Positions 18,575 to 27,795 of a DNA stretch of 64,000 bases are shown here, one piece after another. The stretch's first letter is position 1. Each line of letters begins with the position of its first letter. The notes under the pieces are model-generated. The model was not told the DNA's origin. It did not search any database and was given only the letters and a program-made list of their open reading frames with translations. The stretch is from Laceyella putida. Its GTDB lineage: Bacteria; Bacillota; Bacilli; Thermoactinomycetales; Thermoactinomycetaceae. The position numbers were made by a program, and so were the translations under genes. The stretch spans positions 68,076 through 132,075 of the forward strand of contig NZ_JBHTBW010000020.1 of NCBI RefSeq assembly GCF_042665195.1, in the 5' to 3' direction.

Positions 18575-21500
18575 CTACCTGTTTTTTCGTCTTTTCCTCA
18601 CTTCATCAATGAAGGAAGGATCCTCATCGTCATTTAGCTTTATTTTATTGCTGTAAATTTCCAATTCGACTTCCGGAAACATCTCTCTAAACTGGCTTAC
18701 CACACCTTGGCAACTAAAGCAGAGCGGTCTTTCCGAAAACAAGGTAATTTTCCCTTTGACTGTTTTGCCTGCCGCTTTCTGCTCAAGAATTTGCCGCGCA
18801 ATCGGTTCGAGGATCTTAAATTCCGAATCCTTTCTACGGTCATGTGGATTTGGTACCTCGCCATCTTGCAGTTTTAACATGAAATCATTCATGTATTTTA
18901 GTGCATATGGTCCATACGGTTTATTAGGATCAGTCGATGGAGTCGGCATGTCTTCCCAACCGGGGAAGTAACGTGGATTCTTGTCGATTGGGTTCCCTAT
19001 GCCAGAATGGGATTTCCAACGGGTTTTCCCATCTTTGTTCAGTAATGGCACATCTCCATCAGCGCCGCTAATAGTGATCAGCACTTCTGCAATTGCTACA
19101 TTTCCTCCTGTAGCTTCCTTATTTGGCAAATTAACTCTTAATCCGATTGCCTCTTCAGTAAACTGGTTTAGAATCGTCTCCGAATAGTCGATCATTATCG
19201 ACTCCAACTCTTCCTTGAGCTCTTTCGAAAGATCCCTCGTTTCGAATATATCGGAGGCTTTACATTGCTTCATGTCTGTAGAAGTGGCAGCCATGGTTGC
19301 CACAATTGTAGAAGCAGTACATTGTTGCCATTTTTGTTGTTCTTTCTGCTGCCTCACTTGCTCACGCTTGATTTTGTTCGCTTTTGGAGCTTTCTTCGTG
19401 GTGTGTTGCTTTCTAGTTACCTGCTTCTGGCCTTTTTTGACCTTGCGCGTTCCGCTGGAATTTTGGTATTTGCGGTTTCCTTTGCTGCGGTTGGATGTGT
19501 ATTTGCTTTGTTTCCTTGAAACTTTTCGTTTTGTGGTAACTTTTTTGGTTGATTTAACCTTTTTGCCAGCACCGTAACGGCGTTGGTTCGCTTTTTTCGC
19601 CTTGCTTGCGGAATAGTACTTTTTATACTTTTTCTTTGTTGCTTTCTTCGGAATCCGCTTGGTGTACTTTTTGGCGTATTTGTAAGATTTGTACGCCTTA
19701 TATGCCTTCGCACCGTACTTGAGCGCCTTGAAGACACGGCCAATCGGAACCGCATCCATCACCGCCTGTTTGGCGCCGGCCCAAACGGCTTTTTTCAAAC
19801 TTCCCGTCTTTTTGTACGTCTTGTATCCGCGATAGATGCCGGATACAATGCCAATGGCCAAGTTAATCCAGTGACCATCTGGATCCGTATAACGAAGCGG
19901 GTTGTTGTTGGCATACGTGTAGACGTTTTGCGACTGCGGATCATCTTCATCCCCCGGATCCGGGTCCATGGAGAGGAAGACACCTTCCACCGGCTGGTAG
20001 TACCGCGCCATCAAGTAATAAAGGCCCGTCTCGGTGTCATAGCGGTATCCCGCGTAACGGTAGGGGTTCTCATCAGCGAAAGCCCCCGTCTTGCTCAGGA
20101 TGTTACCCCAGGCGTCATACACGTAAGATGCCACAACCGTCCCTTGTTGGTCGGTGACGGCCACGACATCGCCGTGCGCGTTCGTTTGGTAATAGTAGGT
20201 CTCCCCAGACGCTTTGGTCATGCTGAGCAACTGTCCGTCTTCATTGTAGGTGTAATAACGGGTCAACGCATTGTTTCCGTCCGTCTCGTAAAGGACGCGG
20301 TTGGTTTCCCCATCATAATAGTAGTTGGTTACCTTGCCGCCCACTGTCGAACGAACGCGTCGTCCGTCTTCATCGTAATCGTAGGTGGCGATGGTGGTGC
20401 CGGTCGCCTTGTCTTTCACTTCAACCAAACGGTCACCCGCATCCCAGACATAGGTGTGTTTGCCATCTTCCAGCCGATTCCCGTTTTTGTCATAGGCATA
20501 CGCCGTACCGTCCACTTGTGTCAGCTGGTTCCCCACATTATAGGTATACGACGTGCTGGAAACCACATTGCCCGCACTGTCTTTGACTTCTTTCTTCGTC
20601 CGGTTCCCCAACGGATCATAAGTGTAATGGATCGTGTTTCCGGTCACGGGGTCGGTTTCGGATGTGAGCTGATCCAACACATCATAGGTGAACTTCAGCT
20701 CTTTGCCATCCTTGTCCACAATACTGGTACGGTTGCCGTTGGCATCATACGCATACTTGTACTTGGCGATGGGGGTGCCCTCTTTCGTCCCGATCACCAC
20801 TTCGGTCACTTGGTTATTGTCATCATACGAGCCCGAGGTCCCCACTCCATTCGCATACACAGCGGTGCGGACATTGCCCTTCTCATCGTAGTCAAATCGG
20901 TACACTTTGCCAGTATGGTCACTGACCTGGATATTGTTCTCGGAATCGTTGTAAGCGTAATTGTGCGTGATCAATTGGCTTCCGATTTGCGCTTCTTGCT
21001 TGATGAGCTGATCGTTGGGATCGTATGTCCACTTTAAGGTGTTGTTCCCTTGTATCTGTTGCACCAAGCGATCGCTGGCATCAAAGGTGTGGGTTTTGGA
21101 AGTGCCCAACTTCACATTGTCAATCTGTTTCTCGTTGCCTTTGTCATCATAGTGAATGCGATACAATTCAGTATCGTTATAATGGATACCGACATAGGTT
21201 CCATCGTCAGCCTCAATGTGTTTCACAGTTGAACCATTCGGATTGGTTATTACATTGACGTCTCCTTCACCATCATATTCATAATGCGTGGTGTTTCCCA
21301 GCTCATCCGTGACAGACGTCATTTTATCATTGTCGTACTCGTAGGATATCGTATTATAAACCGTTTGCCCGTCCGCACTGGTTACCTTTTTCTCAATGAC
21401 ATTCCCGCTTTCATCATGGGTATAGTGCACTTTCAGGGTGTTGCCCGGCAAGGTCACCGTTTTTAGTTGGTTGGACTTATCATAAGTGTATTGCGTCGTC

Positions 21501-24500
21501 AACCCTTTGGCATCTTTGATGCTGGTTTCGTTGCCATAGGCGTCATAGGCGATCTCTTCCGATTTGCCGCTCGGGTCGGTCACCTTGGTAATGTTGTTGC
21601 CCGAGGCGTCATACTCGTATTTCTCCACCGCGCTGCCTTTTTTCACGCGGATGTTGTCAAACCAGACGGTACCCGTGTTGTTGCCGCGGAACAGGACATA
21701 GACCCGCACTTCCTTTAACTTCTTGGTCGGGTTGATGGTGACGGCCGCCCGCTGCCAATCATGGGTGCCGAGCGCAAACTTCGCTTGGTCCGTGACATAG
21801 GTGTTGTCTTCTTGAATCGCATCCACCCAAATCGAATAATCCCCGTTCGGATCCTTGGTTTCGGTATTGGTCACGTTGGATGCTTTGCTTAATCCGGTGA
21901 CGGTAATGGGTTCAGGCGTAGATTGGTTTAACGGAATGTATTGCACGTATTGAATGCCGGTCTCGGTTGCTGACGAGCGCGCCATTTTGAGCGACTGCGC
22001 CCCGTCAAAGGCATTGGCCGTATCCACCGAACCGGTACCAGCGGAAGTGCGCCAGTAAGCCAATCCTTCTTCAAAACTGCTGTTTTCGATCGGGTTATAG
22101 TCGGTCGACACATCGCCCGCTTCCAGCATCACTTCATCAAACCAAGCCGTGCCCACCCCTTGCAGGCTGGAATGGTCGACCTCCAGATAGATTCTGACTT
22201 TGACCGTATCAGCCGCCGTGGTAAAAGTCACTTGTCTCTGGGTCCAATCTTGCGTGCCGCTTACCCGGCTAAAGCGGTTATCTTTCCAACCTCCCGAAGA
22301 GTAGGTGCCATCTTCTTTCAACTGCAAGACGTTCAGGAATGCCCCCGCTTGGGTCAACCCCTGGGATTTGATCATTGCGCTTAGAGTGTACGTGGTGTTT
22401 GGCGCCACATACAGCTCTTGTGTCGCCCCGGCAAACCCCAAGCTTGCCGATGTGGATTTGGTGGTTATTTTGACCGATTGGGTGCCGCTGTAATACACGG
22501 TTGAATCGGATGCCACCGACCCGCTGTCATTCACTTTTTGCACGGTCCACGCTTCAGGAGCGCCACTGACTACCCGTTCCAAACCAGGATTGATGACCAG
22601 GTTTTCGCCAACACCCAATTCATCGGTCGTCTCGGTAACGTTCCCTTTTCCGTCGGTGACTTGCGCTTCACTCACTTTGTCGGGGTCGACTTCCGAGATT
22701 TCATTCCCTTTGGCATCGTATAACGTTTTAAACGTCTCTCCATTGGGGTCCTTGTATTCCACCACATCATTGTTCTGGTTGTATTTGAACGTTTCCGTCC
22801 CGGTGGCGTCCTGCGCCTTGGTCAGGTTGCCGTTGGTGTCATATTCGTACAACTCCGTTGGTGCCGTGGCACAAGTTTGGTTTTTGTTCGCTTCCGGATC
22901 ACATACCCGGGTCAGGTTGTTGTGATCCCAAGTGTAAGTGGTAACCAAATTGAGACCGTTCGGATCCTCCACTTCTTTGATAAGGTTTCCTGCGTCATTG
23001 TAGTAATAGTACGTTTCGTTGATATTGGGGTCTTCCACTTTCGTCATTTTATTAATGGGATCATACCCGATGTAGGTATAACTCTCTTCCGGATCATTCA
23101 CTTTAAACAACTTGCCTTGATAATCATATTCATACCAAGTTTCCATCTCTCCTGGCTCAATGACCACAGCCAGCTTGTTTTCCAATCCACCGTCATAATA
23201 GTAACCGTATCTCGTTATAGATTGCGTTTCATCCGTTACACTGATAAGAAAATCTCTTTCAAAGTTATAATTGTATTTCCATACTCGGTTATCCGGACCC
23301 GAAATCTGCGTGATTCTGCCATTGGTATAAGTTAGATTAAATTCCCGATTGCTCGGATCAGTAATCTTCACCAGTTGCTTCAAATCGTTATAAGTCAAGG
23401 TCAGCTTGTTTTTGTTCGCATCCTCGATCTGGGTCAGCTTTCCTTCTGTATCAAAGGTGTAAACGGTTTGGTCTTTATCCGTGATAGTCCAACCCGTCGC
23501 TTTGGAACCTTTTAAGGTGAGTTTCACACCTAACGGGGCAGAATACGTGCCATCCACCTGCTTCTGGAAGTAATGGTTTCCGCCATCCATGTCATGGACA
23601 ACAATATTTCCTTTGCTGTCCTCTTCCACACGCATACCATAGTTGAAGGTCCAACCTTTACCGAATGGCCCGGTTGCTTTGGAACGGCTGTTGTATGTCC
23701 GCTCGATGGACATCTCCGGCTCGCGTCCCGGGAGTTCCAAGTCGGTTTCAGAAATGACCAAGTTCCCCGTCACGAGGTTGACATCTCCACCCGGCACTTC
23801 GTTGAAGGCCCAAAACTCTTCCGTTCCCAAGTCTTCGGTACGATCCGGAATGGCAATCTTCACATCCGCCGTTTGCGGGGTTTCCCCGGCTAGCGTTTTG
23901 GCGCTTAACCGGAACACATACTCGCCCGTGGCCGTGGTGTTGCCCGCGTTGCGATAGACCGGAGTCGGGTCTTTGGCCAAGTCGGTTCCGCCGCCATCTT
24001 CTTTCAACGTGGTTGGGTTGATGTGCAGTTCATAACGTCCGGCGGCGATCTCTTCCTCCGTTGGCCACAGCTTCTTGCCGGAAGTGGAGTAATAGGTGGT
24101 GTTCCCCACATTCAGCTTCTGGTACTCTTTGCCGTTGTAGATCCAGAGATAATACTCGGTCGCCCCTTGCACCGGTTCCCAGCGCAAATCGACAAAACCG
24201 TTGGCACTGCCCGCCCAGTTGGAGTATGCGAGCGCGGTCGGCAAGTTGGCCGTCGGCGCATGGTAGGTGACGGACAGGTAAGGCTTGTTGGTGGCGCTTT
24301 CGGAAGAGCTCAACTTCTTCCAATAAGTTTGTCCGTTGCCATTGGTGTGGAACTTGAATCCATAGTTGCCTTTCGTACCATCCGCCCAGGCTTGAACGGT
24401 GCTTTTCACGTTGAAGGCGGCAATCTGTCCTTCCGCCACATCCAGCTTGCCGATATTGGTGGAAGTGATGCCGTTTTGTTGCTGGTAACTCCAGGTCAAC

Positions 24501-25642
24501 CCGGATTCGGTCCAATCCTTGTTCACCACATCGAGCCACAGGCCCGTCTTGGTCGGGGGGTTGTAGTAACTGTGCAAGACATGGACGTTCAACGTGGCTG
24601 AGTCGATGATCATGCCGCGGAGCCCGCTGATGTCTTGCTTCAGGTAGGAATAGTTGGTTCCCGTGGTGGTGTCGTAATAGCCCACTTTCAGCTCGGTGTC
24701 GGAACCGTAGTTGGTCGTGGTGTACTTATCCGACACATAGGTGTCCCCCACTGTCTGCAACGAGGTGGATGGATCGATGTAGACCGGATATTTTCGCTTC
24801 TCATCTTTCAGCCACTCCTCATCCGCCTTGACGGTGAGCAAGTAGTGATCCTTCTCCCGCTTCAGTTCGACCTCCACTTCGTCCGATTGGGCGGGCTCGT
24901 CCGATTTCGGGTCGATGTTGGAGTCTTCCATAAACGGTTTCCCCAGCACGAAGACGGTGTCGCCCTTTTTGTCCACCAAGTGGATGGAACCGTCTTTTTG
25001 CTCTTTCGCTTCCAGCTTGGTATCCAACCGGAACCGGAACTCATTCACGCCCGTATACTTCTCCAGCACAATGTCTTCTTTGACTTTCTTGTTGAAGATC
25101 TTGTTACGCAGATGCACATCAGGCACGACGTGCTTGTAGGTCACTTCAGCCGCTTGGTGGACCGCTTGGCTGTCGCGGGCTTTCTCTTCTTTCTCTTTTC
25201 CGTCGGCATCTTTGCCCGCCGCGCCGACAAAGGTGTAGGCTACACGATGTTCACCGGACTGCACCGTGGCGTATTTGCCGTCTTTGCTGGTCGCTTCAAA
25301 CTGGACGTCCAGCTCGGTGCTTTCCGGCTTCACCTTGTCCCCGGCCCGCTTGGTTTTGGTGGAAATCTCCTTCCACTGTTTGCCCGCTTTCTTATGTACG
25401 GGACTGAAATAAATTTCCTTGGTATAGGTCCCATCTCCGTTGTCAAACAGTTTGGTCGTGGCCGTACGCTTGTCCAAAAGTTCCTTCTTTTCCTTCTTTT
25501 TGCCCCATTTCAACGGACTTTTGCCTTCAGCCGACACCGGAGCCGGATCGAACGGCAACATGGTCAGAATGAGGGCAAACGTGAGGAAAATAGAGAAACA
25601 GCGACGAAAGCCAGCATACTTCTCCCCATAGAAAAATCCCAT
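18575..25642 (-). CDS. WapA-like secreted RHS/YD-repeat toxin with C-terminal deaminase
   Basis: 2355 residues, about the length of B. subtilis WapA. In order: signal peptide (~1-38, cleavage near VSAEG); DNRLRE-like domain (~295-465, VGDTYVSDKYTTTNYGSDTE); Fn3-like stretch; DUF6531-type entry (GDVNLVTGNLVI); a long YD-repeat cage interrupted near 1020-1330 by two galactose-binding-like modules (NPGLERVVSGAPEAW; NSSFEEGLAYWRTSAG); RHS core ending NPYRYAGYRYDTETGLYYLM and DPDGHWI (~1920). The tip follows: K/R-rich region (~1939-2104), linker, deaminase (~2260-2340) with DSEFKILE, SERPLCFSC and FPEVELEIYS. The usual HAE His is Asp/Ser here, as in the two orphan tips. Start 25642 follows AAGGAGG by six bases; upstream ATG lacks this. 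Tip DNA looks A/T-richer than the cage. Deaminase substrate (nucleic acid or nucleotide) unknown. Confidence 0.85.
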   Translation of the reverse strand: MGFFYGEKYAGFRRCFSIFLTFALILTMLPFDPAPVSAEGKSPLKWGKKKEKKELLDKRTATTKLFDNGDGTYTKEIYFSPVHKKAGKQWKEISTKTKRAGDKVKPESTELDVQFEATSKDGKYATVQSGEHRVAYTFVGAAGKDADGKEKEEKARDSQAVHQAAEVTYKHVVPDVHLRNKIFNKKVKEDIVLEKYTGVNEFRFRLDTKLEAKEQKDGSIHLVDKKGDTVFVLGKPFMEDSNIDPKSDEPAQSDEVEVELKREKDHYLLTVKADEEWLKDEKRKYPVYIDPSTSLQTVGDTYVSDKYTTTNYGSDTELKVGYYDTTTGTNYSYLKQDISGLRGMIIDSATLNVHVLHSYYNPPTKTGLWLDVVNKDWTESGLTWSYQQQNGITSTNIGKLDVAEGQIAAFNVKSTVQAWADGTKGNYGFKFHTNGNGQTYWKKLSSSESATNKPYLSVTYHAPTANLPTALAYSNWAGSANGFVDLRWEPVQGATEYYLWIYNGKEYQKLNVGNTTYYSTSGKKLWPTEEEIAAGRYELHINPTTLKEDGGGTDLAKDPTPVYRNAGNTTATGEYVFRLSAKTLAGETPQTADVKIAIPDRTEDLGTEEFWAFNEVPGGDVNLVTGNLVISETDLELPGREPEMSIERTYNSRSKATGPFGKGWTFNYGMRVEEDSKGNIVVHDMDGGNHYFQKQVDGTYSAPLGVKLTLKGSKATGWTITDKDQTVYTFDTEGKLTQIEDANKNKLTLTYNDLKQLVKITDPSNREFNLTYTNGRITQISGPDNRVWKYNYNFERDFLISVTDETQSITRYGYYYDGGLENKLAVVIEPGEMETWYEYDYQGKLFKVNDPEESYTYIGYDPINKMTKVEDPNINETYYYYNDAGNLIKEVEDPNGLNLVTTYTWDHNNLTRVCDPEANKNQTCATAPTELYEYDTNGNLTKAQDATGTETFKYNQNNDVVEYKDPNGETFKTLYDAKGNEISEVDPDKVSEAQVTDGKGNVTETTDELGVGENLVINPGLERVVSGAPEAWTVQKVNDSGSVASDSTVYYSGTQSVKITTKSTSASLGFAGATQELYVAPNTTYTLSAMIKSQGLTQAGAFLNVLQLKEDGTYSSGGWKDNRFSRVSGTQDWTQRQVTFTTAADTVKVRIYLEVDHSSLQGVGTAWFDEVMLEAGDVSTDYNPIENSSFEEGLAYWRTSAGTGSVDTANAFDGAQSLKMARSSATETGIQYVQYIPLNQSTPEPITVTGLSKASNVTNTETKDPNGDYSIWVDAIQEDNTYVTDQAKFALGTHDWQRAAVTINPTKKLKEVRVYVLFRGNNTGTVWFDNIRVKKGSAVEKYEYDASGNNITKVTDPSGKSEEIAYDAYGNETSIKDAKGLTTQYTYDKSNQLKTVTLPGNTLKVHYTHDESGNVIEKKVTSADGQTVYNTISYEYDNDKMTSVTDELGNTTHYEYDGEGDVNVITNPNGSTVKHIEADDGTYVGIHYNDTELYRIHYDDKGNEKQIDNVKLGTSKTHTFDASDRLVQQIQGNNTLKWTYDPNDQLIKQEAQIGSQLITHNYAYNDSENNIQVSDHTGKVYRFDYDEKGNVRTAVYANGVGTSGSYDDNNQVTEVVIGTKEGTPIAKYKYAYDANGNRTSIVDKDGKELKFTYDVLDQLTSETDPVTGNTIHYTYDPLGNRTKKEVKDSAGNVVSSTSYTYNVGNQLTQVDGTAYAYDKNGNRLEDGKHTYVWDAGDRLVEVKDKATGTTIATYDYDEDGRRVRSTVGGKVTNYYYDGETNRVLYETDGNNALTRYYTYNEDGQLLSMTKASGETYYYQTNAHGDVVAVTDQQGTVVASYVYDAWGNILSKTGAFADENPYRYAGYRYDTETGLYYLMARYYQPVEGVFLSMDPDPGDEDDPQSQNVYTYANNNPLRYTDPDGHWINLAIGIVSGIYRGYKTYKKTGSLKKAVWAGAKQAVMDAVPIGRVFKALKYGAKAYKAYKSYKYAKKYTKRIPKKATKKKYKKYYSASKAKKANQRRYGAGKKVKSTKKVTTKRKVSRKQSKYTSNRSKGNRKYQNSSGTRKVKKGQKQVTRKQHTTKKAPKANKIKREQVRQQKEQQKWQQCTASTIVATMAATSTDMKQCKASDIFETRDLSKELKEELESIMIDYSETILNQFTEEAIGLRVNLPNKEATGGNVAIAEVLITISGADGDVPLLNKDGKTRWKSHSGIGNPIDKNPRYFPGWEDMPTPSTDPNKPYGPYALKYMNDFMLKLQDGEVPNPHDRRKDSEFKILEPIARQILEQKAAGKTVKGKITLFSERPLCFSCQGVVSQFREMFPEVELEIYSNKIKLNDDEDPSFIDEVRKRRKNR

Positions 25643-25825
25643 GTTTTTCCTCCTTGTAATATTCATGTTCCTTTCGTTTTCTTGAAAAATTTACTTGTTG
25701 ATTTTCTTTCTTCTTTCGTTCTCCACAATTATATATAATAATAAAAGAGTTGTTTTTTTCAATATAAATCATTAAATAATAAAATGTTTATTTTTTTAAT
25801 TATGCCATCAAAGGAGGAATCCTTT

Positions 25826-26326
25826 ATGAACCAGCGTTTACGCCAAGTCATCTTCACCCTTGCCTTGACACTCCCCCTCATGCTGGCGGGTTGCGGCGGA
25901 TATGAGGCCTTGGATGGCGCAGAGAAAACCGGCTTGGATTATGTGATTGAAATCCACACCGCGGGGAAGCGCGATCTGGACAAACTGTCCCGGCTCACCG
26001 GGCGCACCAAAACCAAGGCCGGCATCGCGCATATCAAGCCGTTCTTGAAGGATGAGGGCACCGTCTGGGTCGGTTCCACCGGGACGGAAGACAAGGACAA
26101 AAAAGCGGTCTATCTCTACTTTGATCCGGAGATGACCACGGATGCGGTCGTCACAGGTGTCTATGTGGAAAAACGGGGCCATGCTTGGATTTACGCGGGT
26201 GACATTGCGCTCACGCAGTCATTTGCCAAAGTGGACTTCTCCGAGGCGGAGGACAAACCTGAGTTAAAGAAATTGAAGGTAGCGGAATGGGAAAAAGTCA
26301 CCATCGAGAAGAACGAGAAGAAGTGA
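25826..26326 (+). CDS. Lipoprotein of unknown function
   Basis: 166 residues. A signal peptide with lipobox LMLAGC puts a lipidated Cys near residue 20, so it is anchored outside the membrane. The mature part is a small alpha/beta domain rich in Lys and Asp, with no recognised family. The start follows AAAGGAGG by seven bases. It is divergent from the RHS toxin across an A/T-rich 180-base region, so it may share regulation with it; a surface-bound immunity or export helper is possible but unsupported. Confidence 0.7.
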   Translation: MNQRLRQVIFTLALTLPLMLAGCGGYEALDGAEKTGLDYVIEIHTAGKRDLDKLSRLTGRTKTKAGIAHIKPFLKDEGTVWVGSTGTEDKDKKAVYLYFDPEMTTDAVVTGVYVEKRGHAWIYAGDIALTQSFAKVDFSEAEDKPELKKLKVAEWEKVTIEKNEKK

Positions 26327-26330
26327 AAAG

Positions 26331-26370
26331 AAAAACGGTTGCAAGCCCGGAAGCTTCCAACCGTTATCTT
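26331..26370. terminator. Intrinsic terminator between convergent genes
   Basis: The stem AACGGTTG with CAACCGTT around a 16-base loop has A-rich and T-rich flanks, between the lipoprotein and PIG-L gene 2. Confidence 0.7.
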
Positions 26371-26372
26371 GC

Positions 26373-27251
26373 TCAATACGCCGCGATTTTGGTGTAGGTG
26401 TCCGCCAGCAGCGCGTCAAACTGGGCCGGCACGCTGTGATAACCCAAGCCGTATACGCCATTGTGCGGATCCCATCCTTTGTACACGTGGTTGACGGCAT
26501 TTTGCAATTTCACCTTATCTGCGCTGTCGGTCAAGTACAGCTTGTACCCTGGCACTTCCGTTTCATCCCCGTGGGAGTGGAACCGGTCGGTCGCGATGGA
26601 GACGATATTGGTCTGCGGCTTGTTGATGCGCCCTTCCGCATACATGTCGTCCAACACCTTCCCGATCAGGGCATGGTCGACATGCAAGTCCACCGAAGAA
26701 AACGTTTTGAACTGGGCATTGGGAAAGAGGCGGTCATAGGTTAAGATGATCGATTTGACGGAGTCATATGTAAACTGGCCGTTCGGCAGGATGCTCGTCT
26801 TCAGGTTGGCGCGGGGCACGCCCATCTCTTGGCTGGCCAGATAAAACTCATCGATCCGCGCTTGGCCAAACTCTTCCTTGGTCACATGCCCATGCAGGTA
26901 CCCTTCGGCCACGGGGTCATGGTAGCGCGCATGCCACGCGCAACGCACCGGGTCACCCGGCTTGTACGCGCTGCTCACCGTTTCTTCATCCGCTTTCCCA
27001 TTGATCACTTCACGCGCGATGGAGTCTTCCCCCGGCGAGAAGAGCACCATATACACTTTTTTGCCGGCACGCAGATCGTTCAAGATCGGCACCCCAAAAC
27101 TGAGCACCTCATCATCAGCGTGCGGCACCAAGTACACGGCAACATTGCTCGATGAGTCAATCACATTCAACATCGCGGCTGACGACGGTGATTGTGCCGG
27201 AAGAACCAACAACAAGCCGACCAACAACAGCATCGAAGCTACTTTTCGCAT
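26373..27251 (-). CDS. Secreted PIG-L (LmbE-like) deacetylase, copy 2
   Basis: 292 residues, same length and layout as copy 1 at 5300. A signal peptide (VASMLLLVGLLLVLPAQS) is followed by PHADDEVLSFGVPILND (metal site) and DLHVDHALIG (second metal His pair). The start at 27251 has AGAGGTG upstream, as in copy 1. It is divergent from CWB2 copy 2. In copy 1 the divergent promoter is 129 bases; here it is 544, the extra ~415 being an IS200/IS605-like insertion, which may have changed control of both genes. Confidence 0.85.
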   Translation of the reverse strand: MRKVASMLLLVGLLLVLPAQSPSSAAMLNVIDSSSNVAVYLVPHADDEVLSFGVPILNDLRAGKKVYMVLFSPGEDSIAREVINGKADEETVSSAYKPGDPVRCAWHARYHDPVAEGYLHGHVTKEEFGQARIDEFYLASQEMGVPRANLKTSILPNGQFTYDSVKSIILTYDRLFPNAQFKTFSSVDLHVDHALIGKVLDDMYAEGRINKPQTNIVSIATDRFHSHGDETEVPGYKLYLTDSADKVKLQNAVNHVYKGWDPHNGVYGLGYHSVPAQFDALLADTYTKIAAY

Positions 27252-27274
27252 AAGTTCACCTCTTTGTTTGAGAC

Positions 27275-27690
27275 TCCACACGGCTGAAGCCGTGGGATTC
27301 TTGGGTAGTTAGCGCACTCAATCCATTTCTGCTTCATGCAACTCCCAAGTTCAGGGCTGTCTCATCAGCCCGTCCCATGCAGTTCTACAACTCATGTTGC
27401 ATGTACCCACATGGGCGGAACGCCTATTACCAGCGTTCTAGTTCCGTTTTACTCACTCTCATGATTTTACCCAGTGGGAGAGATTGGTTCGCCACTGGAA
27501 CCCCATATCATGACGTACAGAGGAACAAAACCCACTACCAGTGGGATGAGCACCGCTCATGCGTTAGATTATACTGAAGATTGTTGCTCTTAACAATCCC
27601 ATAAAAGGGATTACCGAGCAACGCCGACTTTCATCCCATCCTTGAAAGAGTTGGGCTTTCAGTCGGCAACTTCTGTAAGCATACGAATAC
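27275..27690 (-). mobile_element. IS200/IS605-type remnant without ORF (structured end/omegaRNA-like)
   Basis: About 415 bp with no credible protein. Read leftward it forms successive hairpins: GCCGACT/AGTCGGC (27624-27668), GTTGCTC/GAGCAAC enclosing AATCCC/GGGATT (27583-27622), CCCACT/AGTGGG, CCAGTGG/CCACTGG, GAACGC/GCGTTC, GGGCTG/CAGCCC, and finally CACGGCTTCAGCCGTG (about 27279-27294). The last hairpin, preceded by AGAATCC, is the kind found at the right end of TnpB-carrying IS605 elements, where the 3' region also encodes the guide RNA. No tnpB remains, so this is a solo end or a palindrome-associated derivative. The family call is from memory of such ends and needs a search. Confidence 0.55.
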
Positions 27691-27795
27691 ATAATAAACC
27701 TAATATTTATATTTAACCACTATTTTCTTTATATATATTTTTAAAATATAATGATGTAGTTAAATCACAACAACAAAGAAAGAGGTGTGTCCGGT

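Noticed and set aside
19583..21037. A 484-codon plus-strand frame opposite the RHS gene
   Set aside because: It is antisense to the YD-repeat region, whose codon bias leaves long open antisense frames. The product has no coherent fold pattern and no ribosome site. The same holds for the 367-codon frame at 24635-25738.
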